A DNA stretch of 64,000 nucleotides from Candidatus Thiosymbion ectosymbiont of Catanema sp. Cochon2018 (lineage in GTDB: Bacteria > Pseudomonadota > Gammaproteobacteria > Chromatiales > Chromatiaceae): the NCBI GenBank assembly GCA_011392765.1, contig WYCW01000001.1, positions 1,172,888 to 1,236,887 of the forward strand. The letters run 5' to 3'. Positions 43,400 through 51,616 of the stretch are shown here, piece after piece; within the stretch, counting starts at the first letter, position 1; each line of letters opens with the position of its first letter. A program made the translations under genes and the position numbers. The notes beneath the pieces are model-generated. The model worked only from the letters and a program-made list of their open reading frames with translations. It ran no database searches and was not told the origin of the DNA.

Positions 43400-44779
43400 T
43401 TGTTGAGCGAGATCCCTTATCGGGCCGACAGCACTCTCTATTTCGAGCCCTTGGCGGATAAGGCCTGGGCCGTCTTCCTCGATAGCGGTCGTCCCCTGAC
43501 CGGGGCTGGCCGCTATGACATCCTCGCCGCCGATCCTTACATCACCCTGACCACACGTGACGCCGTCACCGAGATCCGATGCGCTGACCAGGTACGGCTG
43601 TCACCCCAAGACCCCTTCGCCCTGCTGCGCAGTCAGTTGGGCGAGCAGATACCCCCTCGGCCCGACCTGCCTTTTTGTGGGGGGGCGATCGGTTGGTTCT
43701 CCTACGACCTGGCCCGCCGTATCGAGCGGCTGCCGACGTTGGCCGAAAACGCCGAGCAGATCCCGGACATGGCGATCGGCATCTACGACTGGGCCCTGAT
43801 CGTAGACCACCTTACCCATAAGGCCCGGCTCGTCAGTCTCGGACGCGACCCCCGGACTCGGGAGCGATGGGACGCCTTGGTCTCCATGTTTCGGGCCCCC
43901 CGACCCGCCCCCACCCGGAGTCGATTGCGGGTCCTGGACTCGCCGCGCTCGAACATGACCCGGGGCGAATATGGTCGGGCGTTCGATCGTGTGAAGTCCT
44001 ACCTGCTCGAAGGCGACTGCTATCAAATCAATCTGGCCCAGCGCTTCTCAGCCCCGGTCACCGGCGACCCATTCGCCGGTTATCGGACGTTGCGCCGGCT
44101 TAACCCGGCGCCCTTCTCCGCCTATTTGAGAACCCCCTTCGCCCAGGTCCTGAGCTCCTCGCCGGAGCGTTTTTTAGCAGTTCGGGACGGGCAGGCCGAG
44201 ACCCGGCCCGTCAAGGGCACCCGACCCAGGGGACCCACCCCTGCAGCAGACTCTGCCTTGCGACGGGAGCTGGCCTGCAGCACCAAGGAACGGGCCGAGA
44301 ACCTGATGATCGTGGATCTGCTGCGCAATGACCTGGGGCGTGTCTGCAGCCCCGGCAGCGTGCGGGTCCCCGAGCTGTTTGCCGTGGAAAGCTACGCGAC
44401 CGTGCACCACCTGGTCAGCACCATCACCGGCCGGCTGGCCCCTGGGCAAGATGCCGTCTCCCTGCTCAAGGCATGTTTCCCCGGCGGCTCCATCACCGGC
44501 GCCCCCAAGATCCGGGCCATGGAGATCATCGAAGAGTTGGAACCTCATCGCCGCGGTGTCTATTCCGGGGCCATCGGCTATCTGGGCTTCGACGGCGCCA
44601 TGGACACCAACATCGCAATTCGTACCCTGATCCACAGCGCGGGCACGATTCGCTTCTGGGCCGGGGGTGGGATCGTGCACGACTCTCAGGTCGAACAAGA
44701 ATATCGGGAAACCTTCGACAAGACCGCGGCCTTGCTGCGGCTGCTGGAGCACGAACAGCCGACCGGCGTCGGTGGGTAA
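43400..44779 (+). CDS. pabB: aminodeoxychorismate synthase component I
   Basis: Converts chorismate to aminodeoxychorismate for folate synthesis, with a PabA glutaminase encoded elsewhere. 459 aa. Chorismate-binding core: CYQINLAQRFSAPV, SSSPERFLAV, the lysine-bearing RPVKGTRPRG, ERAENLMIVDLLRNDLGRV, FPGGSITGAPKIRAMEIIEE and WAGGGIVHDS. PVKGT favours PabB over TrpE. The start codon is TTG at 43400, 53 bp after htpX. No better in-frame start is visible. Confidence 0.93.
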   Translation: MLSEIPYRADSTLYFEPLADKAWAVFLDSGRPLTGAGRYDILAADPYITLTTRDAVTEIRCADQVRLSPQDPFALLRSQLGEQIPPRPDLPFCGGAIGWFSYDLARRIERLPTLAENAEQIPDMAIGIYDWALIVDHLTHKARLVSLGRDPRTRERWDALVSMFRAPRPAPTRSRLRVLDSPRSNMTRGEYGRAFDRVKSYLLEGDCYQINLAQRFSAPVTGDPFAGYRTLRRLNPAPFSAYLRTPFAQVLSSSPERFLAVRDGQAETRPVKGTRPRGPTPAADSALRRELACSTKERAENLMIVDLLRNDLGRVCSPGSVRVPELFAVESYATVHHLVSTITGRLAPGQDAVSLLKACFPGGSITGAPKIRAMEIIEELEPHRRGVYSGAIGYLGFDGAMDTNIAIRTLIHSAGTIRFWAGGGIVHDSQVEQEYRETFDKTAALLRLLEHEQPTGVGG

Positions 44780-44780
44780 G

Positions 44781-44930
44781 AGTCTGTCTAAAAACTAACA
44801 CCTTGATTTAAAAATGAAAAATTCTTCGTGTCTTCGTGGCTTTGTGTGAGAAATGAAGAACATCACACAAAGGCACAAAGCTACAAAGGGGTACTAAGAG
44901 ACTGTCTTTTTAGACAGGCTCTAAGGCTCG
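44781..44930. repeat. AGAGTCTGTCTAAAAACTAAC unit and CACAAAG palindrome
   Basis: TCTGTCTAAAAACTAACACC, then TTGATTTAAAAA (also at 18480-18505, and partly at 36030). Then TTCTTCGTGTCTTCGTGGCT ... CACAAAGGCACAAAGCTACA is an inverted word repeat, followed by AGAGACTGTCTTTTTAGACA. The gap 44780-45218 holds no recognised gene. Confidence 0.65.
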
Positions 44931-45218
44931 GTGAGTGCGCGAGCGAATACTCCAGGGCCGGCGACCGCACACGGATTGCTGCTGTATGCGAAACCATGAA
45001 TGCACACCGATCAACACGAATTGGATGGTGTTGACGTTTAGTGCCATTTCGAATTCGTATATCGGCTGCCGAACCGCAATGGCAAGGTGGGGGTTGGTTT
45101 CGAAGATCTCTCCCTACGGTCGAGATGACAAGCCGTACGGTAATCTGCAAATCAAACGGTTAGCCCAGAGTCCGCTACGCGGACCCTCAAATGTCAACGT
45201 GGCCTGGTGTCTAAAGGT

Positions 45219-45428
45219 TCAAACTGCAGAGCAACGGTCTGCATAGACCGCCATAATCTGCTTGAGCTCGCGAAGAAGCCAACGGCACTCTTCCGCGTTG
45301 AGTCCCTGGGTTTCAGGCAGATCGCCGTCCTGCTCCAGGACATCGATAGCCTGCCACACCTGCCGGCAACCTTTTTCGCACAAGGCATCGAGCCGGGCTT
45401 CCAGTCTGTATCGATCGAAGGGACCCAA
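45219..45428 (-). CDS. small hypothetical protein
   Basis: 69 aa: MGPFDRYRLEARLDALCEKG, CRQVWQAIDVLEQDGDLPET, then NAEECRWLLRELKQIMAVYA. Soluble, acidic and mostly helical, with three cysteines. No known domain recognised and no obvious partner. Codon and amino-acid composition fit a real gene better than the overlapping alternative frames. Confidence 0.5.
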   Translation of the reverse strand: MGPFDRYRLEARLDALCEKGCRQVWQAIDVLEQDGDLPETQGLNAEECRWLLRELKQIMAVYADRCSAV

Positions 45429-45507
45429 AGTTTTCTATTCTTCAGTGACGGTAAATTCAGGTTAACAGTTTATCCACTCGCTCGACCTACGGCATGCCAC
45501 AGCCATC

Positions 45508-45606
45508 TTTTTTTCCGCAAATGAACGCGAATGAACGCAAATCGGTCGAAATTGGCTCGCCGTCATCGATGGTTCTCGATCCTGTTGCGTCTATTTGCGG
45601 CTAACC
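45508..45606. repeat. CGCAAAT word palindrome before the Uma2 gene
   Basis: TTCCGCAAATGAACGCGAAT, then GAACGCAAATCGG ... TTGCGTCTATTTGCGGCTAA. The other half-unit lies after the gene at 46249-46282 (ATTTACGTTTCTTTGCGGCC). Confidence 0.8.
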
Positions 45607-45629
45607 CTTCCGTTACCGGAGTCGATTCC

Positions 45630-46220
45630 ATGTTTCTGCAACCCAAGCCCTTCCTGAGCCTCGATGACTGGCTGGAAGGCGAGCGCGCTGTCCTCGAAGG
45701 ACGCAGCGAATATCTCGATGGCGAGGTCTTCGCCATGACCGGTGCGAGCTTCAAACACAACATCATTGTTATGAACATTGGCAGGGAGCTGAGCATCCAG
45801 CTCAAGGGACGCCCCTGCCAGGTCTACGCCAACGACATGAAGGTCCTCATCCGCTCCGCTAACGCCGGCAAGTATCCGGACCTGGTCGCCCATTGTGGAG
45901 AACCGGAGCTCCTGGATGACCGCCAGGATGTACTGCTCAACCCCAGCCTGATCGTCGAGGTCCTCTCCGATTCCACGGAGACCTACGACCGGGGAGGCAA
46001 GTTCGCCCTGTACCGCCAAATCCCGAGTCTGCAGGAATATCTACTGGTCTCCCAGGACCAGGTCCGGGTGGAGCTTTACCGGCGTAGTGAGGGTGGCCGC
46101 TGGACCTTGACGGAGTATGCCGGGCTCGAAGACCGGATCCCCCTGGAGAGCCTGGATTGCACCTTGGCACTGGCCGAGATCTACGACAAGGTAACGCTCG
46201 CGCAGGGCAACCGAATATAA
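45630..46220 (+). CDS. Uma2-family (DUF820) restriction-like endonuclease
   Basis: 196 aa from MFLQPKPFLSLDDWLEGER. The frame is open back to 45531 but that part is CGCAAAT repeat. PD-(D/E)XK-type core: SEYLDGEVFAMTGAS, ANDMKVLIRSANAGKYPDLV and LLNPSLIVEVLSDSTETYDR. The conserved KFALYRQIPSLQEYLLVSQD follows. Function of the family is unknown, though expansions are common in bacteria with many repeats. Here the gene lies between CGCAAAT palindrome units. Confidence 0.88.
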   Translation: MFLQPKPFLSLDDWLEGERAVLEGRSEYLDGEVFAMTGASFKHNIIVMNIGRELSIQLKGRPCQVYANDMKVLIRSANAGKYPDLVAHCGEPELLDDRQDVLLNPSLIVEVLSDSTETYDRGGKFALYRQIPSLQEYLLVSQDQVRVELYRRSEGGRWTLTEYAGLEDRIPLESLDCTLALAEIYDKVTLAQGNRI

Positions 46221-46248
46221 AGTGACCACTCACCGAAATCGATCCCAT

Positions 46249-46282
46249 TTACGTTTCTTTGCGGCCATTTGCGGCAAAAAAA
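46249..46282. repeat. CGCAAAT single arm after the Uma2 gene
   Basis: ATTTACGTTTCTTTGCGGCC, then ATTTGCGGC. Right-hand arm type of the CGCAAAT family, without a nearby left arm unless the arm upstream of the Uma2 gene is counted. Confidence 0.65.
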
Positions 46283-46348
46283 TTGGCTGGGCTCGACTTG
46301 AAATCTCTTTTCCGCCAAGCTCGGTCCGGAGCCTGACTGGTCCTTCCA

Positions 46349-47509
46349 ATGACGCTCATTGGTGCTGACAACGACTTTGCCCTGATGGCGGTGCTGTTCA
46401 CCATCGCGGGTGCGGCATTTCTCGCCGAACGCACGCGTATCGGTTCGCACCTGACTGGTGCCGTGATCGCCATCCTTGCCGCTATTGCTGCGGCCAACTT
46501 GCGCATCATTCCGCACGCGGCGCCAGCCTTCGATTTCGTGTTCAGTTACTTCGTCCCGGTACTGATCCCGCTGTTCTTGTTCAAGGCGAACCTGCGCCAC
46601 ATGATCTTCGAGACAACGCGCATGACCTGCGCTTTCCTCATTGCCAGTGCGGGTACGGTTATCGGGATCCTGGTGGCCGTCAGCGTGCTCGACCTCGGCT
46701 CATTGGCAGCGGCGGCGGGAATCGACCCTGCGCTACGCGAGGCGGGCATTGCCGGCCTGTTCGCCTCGACCTACATCGGCGGCTCGGTCAATTACGCTGC
46801 GCTTGGTGAAATCACCGGGCTGCGGACTGACGCCTCGTTCTTCTCCGCTGCAACCGCGACGGATAACCTGTTCAGCGCCGTCTTCCTGAGTGTGCTTGCG
46901 CTGCTGCCGGGGACACGCTGGCTCGCTTCCCGATTCGTACGCCATGAGCATGGCGAAGAGCGAGCGCAGGAAGACCCGGGGGAGCGCATATCCGCCGCGA
47001 GCCTGGCCCTTGCGATGGCAGCTGCGATCGGCTTCGTCGCAATTGGTGATGCGATTACCGGTTTGGTCAGCATACCAAGCCTGCGCTACGCCATTATCAC
47101 GGCCCTGGTCGTCGCCGTCGCAACAGCGTTTCCGCACTGGATGGAGCGTCTGCATGGCGGCTTTGAGCTCGGCGTGGGACTCGCTTTTGTCTTCTTCGCC
47201 GCGATTGCCGCAGGTGCCGACCTGGACACGATGATTACGATCGCCCCGATACTGATCGTGCTCGTCGTGATTCTGCTGAGCATCCACCTGATCGTGCTGC
47301 TCGGCGTCGGCCGGCTCTTCAAACTGACGCTGCCGGAGCTCGTTACCGCGTCGAACGCCGCTATCCTCGGCGCGACGACGGCCCCGGCCCTTGCCGCTGC
47401 CCGCGGCTGGCATGACCTCGTAACACCGGGCGTACTCGTTGGCGTGCTCGGATACGCGCTGGGCACGTTCATCGGCACGGCGATTTACCATCTTTGGGCA
47501 ATGTTCTAG
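46349..47509 (+). CDS. DUF819-family membrane protein
   Basis: 386 aa with about ten membrane helices and inverted halves. Distinctive motifs are GIAGLFASTYIGGSVNYAAL, FFSAATATDNLFSAVFL and PELVTASNAAILGATTAPAL, the paired helix-breaking stretches of the family. Inner membrane; substrate unknown. The TAG stop is formed by the CTAG of the following A-C element (47506), after LWAMF, so the natural C-terminus may have been slightly longer. Confidence 0.85.
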   Translation: MTLIGADNDFALMAVLFTIAGAAFLAERTRIGSHLTGAVIAILAAIAAANLRIIPHAAPAFDFVFSYFVPVLIPLFLFKANLRHMIFETTRMTCAFLIASAGTVIGILVAVSVLDLGSLAAAAGIDPALREAGIAGLFASTYIGGSVNYAALGEITGLRTDASFFSAATATDNLFSAVFLSVLALLPGTRWLASRFVRHEHGEERAQEDPGERISAASLALAMAAAIGFVAIGDAITGLVSIPSLRYAIITALVVAVATAFPHWMERLHGGFELGVGLAFVFFAAIAAGADLDTMITIAPILIVLVVILLSIHLIVLLGVGRLFKLTLPELVTASNAAILGATTAPALAAARGWHDLVTPGVLVGVLGYALGTFIGTAIYHLWAMF

Positions 47510-47819
47510 CGAGGCTTCGCCTCAGACCGACGAGGCGTGATCATCGCTCTATCGCTATCGAAAGCGGAACCGTGATCGTGGTCGTGATCATGATCGTAGT
47601 CGAAGCCGCCGCAGGAGGGACCGCATTCTTTCGCCGTTCGTGGTCTCCGGAGGTCCCGGCCAGGTACCGGGTCGAAACCCGTAGCCATCAGGTTTTCCGT
47701 GCCCGCTTTGCCTGGCGTCGCCGATTACGATTACGATCACGATCACGACAACGAGAGGGGTTAGACGTTTGCGAAATTTGACTCATTTGCACAAAATCCG
47801 GTCATTCAAGGAATCCTAG
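47506..47819 (+). repeat. A-C element, GATCGTGATC-type palindrome core
   Basis: Starts CTAGCGAGGCTTCGCC. The core has CGTGATCGTGGTCGTGATCA, then TGATCG ... GATTACGATTACGATCACGA. Ends AATTTGACTCATTTGC, then AAGGAATCCTAG. Confidence 0.8.
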
Positions 47820-47859
47820 TACCCCCTTTCAGAACATTCTGCCGGCAGCGGAATGGTTT

Positions 47860-48150
47860 GAACCACAGAGACGCAGAGAACACAGAGGCCATAAATTTGC
47901 AATATCAGTCGAAACTAGGTACTAGCCGATCGGAGAATCTGAATGGACTTATTTCCACTTCCATCATTCGGTTGCCCTGGAATCAACGCAAAGAGGAGGG
48001 CGTTGCCTACCTACAGTAGGGTATACTAGGTGTCAGGTCCTGTTGATATTTAACTCCAACCGACTGTTTTCATAAGAAAACCACGAATGGACACGAATCC
48101 ACACAAATTCGTGTTGATGCGTGTGAATTTGTGGTTTTCCGCCTAACCTG
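47860..48150. repeat. CACAGAG single arm and CACGAAT palindrome
   Basis: 47862-47893 is one arm (GAACCACAGAGACGCAGAGA, then ACACAGAGG). 48079-48140 is CCACGAATGGACACGAATCC, then ACACAAATTCGTGTTGATGC and GTGTGAATTTGTGG. No gene in 47820-48182. Confidence 0.7.
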
Positions 48151-48182
48151 GACGGACAGGATAAGCTGAATGTCAACACCAC

Positions 48183-48605
48183 CTAATCGTCCCCTCGCGG
48201 GGCTCCCCGCAGATGCTTGGTTCGGGCGCGTCGGCGCTTGAATTCCAGCCGGCATTCGTGCGATGTCCGCGTCGGCCTGGTCTTCTTCCGCGGCTTCGGC
48301 TGGTGGCTGGCCTTGCGGACCAGCTCGATCAAACGCTCCCGGGCATCCTCCCGATTTCTCTCACGGACGCGGAAACGGTGGGCCTCGATCGTGAGAATAC
48401 CATCACTGCTCACCCGGCGGCCGGCAAGACGAATCAGCCGCTGCTTGACGGCCACCGGCACGGACGGAGAACGCCCGACGTCGAACCGCAATTGAACCGC
48501 GGTTGCGACCTTGTTGACCCTCTGACCGCCGGGACCGGGCGATCGGATGAATCGTTCTTCGAGCTCCGAATCCTCGAGACTGATGCTTGGGGTAATCGGG
48601 ATCAT
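48183..48605 (-). CDS. arfB: alternative ribosome-rescue factor ArfB (peptidyl-tRNA hydrolase)
   Basis: Rescues ribosomes stalled without a stop codon. 140 aa, full length. FIRSPGPGGQRVNKVATAVQLR contains the GGQ loop, and the C-terminus is the basic, disordered tail that probes the empty mRNA channel (KPRKKTRPTRTSHECRLEFK, then RRRARTK). No codon-recognition domain. Single gene between repeats. Confidence 0.93.
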   Translation of the reverse strand: MIPITPSISLEDSELEERFIRSPGPGGQRVNKVATAVQLRFDVGRSPSVPVAVKQRLIRLAGRRVSSDGILTIEAHRFRVRERNREDARERLIELVRKASHQPKPRKKTRPTRTSHECRLEFKRRRARTKHLRGAPRGDD

Positions 48606-48748
48606 TTTACGGATTCCGGGCCGCTCACGATCAATTCGTGTCTATTCGTGGTTCTTACGTGATTCTCAGCGGCTTTGCGGCCTGGTGTGAGCATTCTCAA
48701 ACGCTCACGTCAAGCCACGAAGTCACAACGGGCCACAGGTTGGGCCTG

Positions 48749-48838
48749 CTATTTGCGCCCGTGTGGGCCCCACTGCCAGGCAACAATCACCATGGCGATA
48801 GTTAGGGCAACGGCAGGGACGATGACGAACCATTCCAT
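48749..48838 (-). CDS. 29-aa single-TM membrane protein (cassette copy 2, second gene)
   Basis: MEWFVIVPAVALTIAMVIVA, then WQWGPHGRK. One helix and a short positive tail. Its ATG overlaps the TGA of the upstream gene (TGATG). Counterpart of the gene at 4859-5122. Too short for most gene finders. Confidence 0.55.
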   Translation of the reverse strand: MEWFVIVPAVALTIAMVIVAWQWGPHGRK

Positions 48839-49074
48839 CAGATATCCTCCAGTTCTTTGATGCGACGATAGGCACGGTAGTTGACGTACACAATGATGAT
48901 GGTGAACACCAACGCGATAACAGAACCCACGATGGTTATGAATGGGTGCGCCGTGGCGTAGTTTTGCGCCAACCAGGCAATCAAGGAGGCATCCAAGGCA
49001 AAACAGACTGCAAAGACGACCTTGAGTCATCCGATTTCTTCTTTGATGCTATCGGCCCTTGACATGGGTGCCAT
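48838..49074 (-). pseudogene. small two-TM membrane protein with in-frame TGA (cassette copy 2, first gene)
   Basis: Reads MAPMSRADSIKEEIG, then TGA (49027-49029), then LKVVFAVCFALDASLIAWLA, QNYATAHPF and ITIVGSVIALVFTIIIVYVN, then YRAYRRIKELEDI. Copy 1 has tryptophan (TGG) in this place (KEEIGWLKVVF), so one G-to-A change created the stop. Everything downstream is intact and in frame for 62 codons. Confidence 0.7.
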
Positions 49075-49154
49075 CTACCCTGGTGGTTTCCCCGCTCGAC
49101 GTCCTCAGCCTAACACCCCGACCGGCTTGGTCGAAACGGATTTTTCGCCGCCAC

Positions 49155-49430
49155 CTTTTGGAGTGCGGCGGCCAATCTGACTCCAGTATTGACAGGAACC
49201 TGCGCTACCCGGTGTAACCCGAGGTGTTGCCAAGTGGCACCAGCCCGCCGCCGCTTTGGATTTCATTTAGCGACGCATGAGGCATTTCATTTGCGGCCAA
49301 GGGAAAGCGCCGTCGCCGCGGCGCGTGGGGAACCCGACGCTCGGATTTCCGGCACCGGCTACTGGGATCCTTCGTCGCTGAGGTTCGATGTGGCCGCGCC
49401 GCTCTGCCGGCGCACTCCAAAACAGTCCGG
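49155..49430. repeat. GGAGTGCGGC outer palindrome
   Basis: Left arm CTTTTGGAGTGCGGCGGCC, right arm GGCGCACTCCAAAACAG, about 250 bp apart, with inner GCGCCGTCGCCGCGGCGCG. No gene recognised. Confidence 0.6.
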
Positions 49431-49439
49431 AATCCATAA

Positions 49440-49740
49440 AGAGCCTCCGTGTTTATCCGTGTCTATCCGTGGTTCTTCGGCGCGGTTGGTCACGCCTCGT
49501 GGCTTAAGGCGAAATCTCGTTTCGCCGGCTAATCGTACAGGATTAACAAGATTTTCAGGATGAACAGGATTTTTTTGTTGTGAAGAGGGCTTGCTGGTTT
49601 GGTAAGCGCGTGATCGGGCGTCGGAAATTCAGGAAAGACAAAAATCTTGTAAATCCTGTGTAATCCTGTAAATTCTGTCCGATTGGAGGTTCGCGACGGA
49701 GCTTGAGTTGGGCACTCGTCGGTCTGAGGCGAAACCTCGC
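49440..49740 (-). repeat. A-C element, inverted, right module missing; AGGATT core
   Basis: Inverted relative of 12215-12513: GGTCACGCCTCGTGGCTTAA, ATCGTACAGGATTAACAAGA ... AATCCTGTAAATTCTGTCCG, and the terminal CTCGTCGGTCTGAGGCGAAA. It joins directly to the next element at 49741. An ACGGAT arm (CCGTGTTTATCCGTGTCTAT) precedes it. Confidence 0.75.
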
Positions 49741-49951
49741 CAGGACCTCTTGAGGGAGCCAGACTTTTACAAATGAGTTGAGTTTGTGCGCTGCATAAAA
49801 AGATGGTTCTTTGTTTATCCGCAGATTACGCAGATTCGCGCAGATTAAAAATACAATAATCTGCGCGAATCTGCGTAATCTGCGGATAAAAGACAGCGCC
49901 GGAACGAGCCGGAAATTCACGCCTCGTTGGTCTGAGGCGAAGCCTCGTTAG
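49741..49951 (-). repeat. A-C element, inverted, CAGATT core
   Basis: C module inverted (AGGACCTCTTGAGGGAGCCA, then TTTTACAAATGAGTTGAGTT). The core is TTATCCGCAGATTACGCAGA ... ATCTGCGTAATCTGCGGATA. A module inverted, ending GAAGCCTCGTTAG. Confidence 0.85.
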
Positions 49952-50021
49952 GTACTAAGCCGGGCCTGTGCTGAAATAGCGGCCTGTATCGGTAAGCTCG
50001 AATCAGGTACGAGTAAGCAAA

Positions 50022-51275
50022 ATGGAAATACCCACAGGCTTTGTTTGGTGGTCCTCGGCGGAATCCCGCGCCGCGGGACAGGTCTCGATCCTGGCCATCG
50101 CCGAGACCCTGTTCGCCGTCGCCTTCTACTTGTGGATCGCTACCCTGCTCAGTCCCCACATCCTCCTAGTCACCAGTCTGTTCGTAGCCCCTCTCTTACT
50201 GCTCCGCTCGGAGCGATCCATCGCGGCCGGTGTCCGTTGGTTTCAGTGGGATTGGTTTGGTTTCAAAAACTATAATGAGTGGTCCCGCGCCCGGAAAGGC
50301 ATCTGGCTCGGCCTTCTGGCCCTGATTGGCTTTGCTCTGATCTGGTGGGTATCCAGCTATCTGGTCCAGGCCTGGTTACCGGACCAAACCGGCCTGATGC
50401 TGCTGTTTCTCTTTGCCGCCCCGATAGGAGCGATAAGTATCTTGCTCATCCTTATGGTTGCCGTGGCTGGGGCTGGGGCTGGGGCTGGGGCTGTGGCTGT
50501 GGCTGGGTTTGCGGTCAGGGCCATGCTGGTCCGGCTGGCGGCGACCCTGCGGTTTCTGGCGCCCGACGGTATCCGGTCACTCCCCACCAACTGGCGGGAG
50601 AACAATTTCGTCATCGACAGCCTGACCCCCGCGGAGCTGGTACCAGGTATCGGGGAACATGGTGAAGCCTTCACTCTGAAGGGGGTAATTGATAGGTTCA
50701 AGGAAGAGAAAGATAGAGCAACGAAATTCATAATTTTCCTTGTCATACCGATCTGGTTCCTGCCGGTCTTTCTCTACCGCCTGAGCATCAAGGCCACCTG
50801 TTGGTTCTATTGGCCGCTGGCGTTTCTGCTGCGTCCCCTGCCCGACGATGATCGGATGGAGCGGAGAAAACACGATCTCTGCTGGCCCTGGACCAATCCC
50901 GCTCAGCGCCTTTTGATCCTTGCGGGTCTTGGCTGGCTGCTTGTGTCCGGCCTGTCCTGGGTCGGCATCGAGTCCCTTTTCAACCGCCCCGATTGGCCTG
51001 CTGTTCCAGTTTGGTTGGAGTATGTCCTGATCCTGGACTGGTCGACTCTCGAGGTCTGGGATTGGGTGAATCTGGTGATTGCCGTCACCGGCGCCCCGAT
51101 GCTTTTTATAGCGGGCAGTGCGGTAGCCTATTACAAGGCCGGGCGGGATTACGGCAAAGAAAAGCCCTGGTCCCTGCCGGTCATGCACGGCCTCTGGCGT
51201 CTGCGGACGCTGGCAGTCGTCGCCGGCCTGCTGCTGGCCCTGGGCTCCGTCCTGGTCCATCTCCAGCCCGAGTAG
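50022..51275 (+). CDS. polytopic membrane protein of unknown function
   Basis: 417 aa with about nine hydrophobic segments (for example residues 22-43, 46-61, 94-118, 126-166, 237-255, 296-315 and 350-370). Trp-rich, with KNYNEWSRARKGIW and LCWPWTNPAQRLLILAGLGW. Residues about 148-160 are an (AG)n tract encoded by a GGGGCT hexanucleotide repeat inside a membrane segment. No signature family recognised. Flanked by A-C modules (49951 upstream, 51559 downstream). Confidence 0.7.
   Translation: MEIPTGFVWWSSAESRAAGQVSILAIAETLFAVAFYLWIATLLSPHILLVTSLFVAPLLLLRSERSIAAGVRWFQWDWFGFKNYNEWSRARKGIWLGLLALIGFALIWWVSSYLVQAWLPDQTGLMLLFLFAAPIGAISILLILMVAVAGAGAGAGAVAVAGFAVRAMLVRLAATLRFLAPDGIRSLPTNWRENNFVIDSLTPAELVPGIGEHGEAFTLKGVIDRFKEEKDRATKFIIFLVIPIWFLPVFLYRLSIKATCWFYWPLAFLLRPLPDDDRMERRKHDLCWPWTNPAQRLLILAGLGWLLVSGLSWVGIESLFNRPDWPAVPVWLEYVLILDWSTLEVWDWVNLVIAVTGAPMLFIAGSAVAYYKAGRDYGKEKPWSLPVMHGLWRLRTLAVVAGLLLALGSVLVHLQPE
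50464..50507 (+). repeat. in-frame GGGGCT/GTGGCT hexanucleotide microsatellite
   Basis: Seven consecutive six-base units (GGGGCTGGGGCTGGGGCT... then GTGGCTGTGGCT). Coding for Ala-Gly/Ala-Val pairs inside a membrane helix. A change in copy number would alter helix length without a frameshift. Confidence 0.8.
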
Positions 51276-51558
51276 TTGGCGGTCCTGCCGGAGCGGCAGG
51301 CCCAGGCGTTGAGGGATTTTTACGGTTAGCACTTGGCTTGGCAATGATAGGTAGGATGGGCAAAGCGGAGCGTGCCTGTTTATTGGTCCAAGGTTCCGGT
51401 CATCCTCCAAGCTCTTCCGAGTTCGGATTCCTGGTTAGAGGCACCTAGCGAAGCGTGCCCATCGAACCCGGCTCCCGGTCAGGACACGATGGGCACGCTA
51501 CGCTTTGTGCATTTTGATTCGTGTTTTTCGTGCCTTTCGTGGTTCCTGTTCCCTGCGC

Positions 51559-51608
51559 CCGCAGAACTTGACTCATTGGTAAAGATTCGGGTCCCTCAAG
51601 GAATCCTG
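51559..51608 (+). repeat. A-C right module without a left partner
   Basis: CAGAACTTGACTCATTGGTA, then AAGATTCGGGTCCCTCAAGG and AATCCTGG. Ends 9 bp before the ATG of the nucleotidyltransferase gene. The gap 51276-51616 also holds GGGCAAAGCGGAGCGTGCCT and the inverse GGGCACGCTACGCTTTGTGC. Confidence 0.75.
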
Positions 51609-51616
51609 GACGCGAG

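Noticed and set aside
48413..48480. Selenocysteine insertion at the TGA of the membrane cassette
   Set aside because: No SECIS-like hairpin directly after the TGA, no redox motif, and the paralogue has Trp rather than Cys.
49027..49029. TGA read as tryptophan (recoded genome)
   Set aside because: Many normal genes in the window end in TGA (hemA, xthA, arfB, gltB) and use TGG for Trp, so one TGA is better explained as a mutation.
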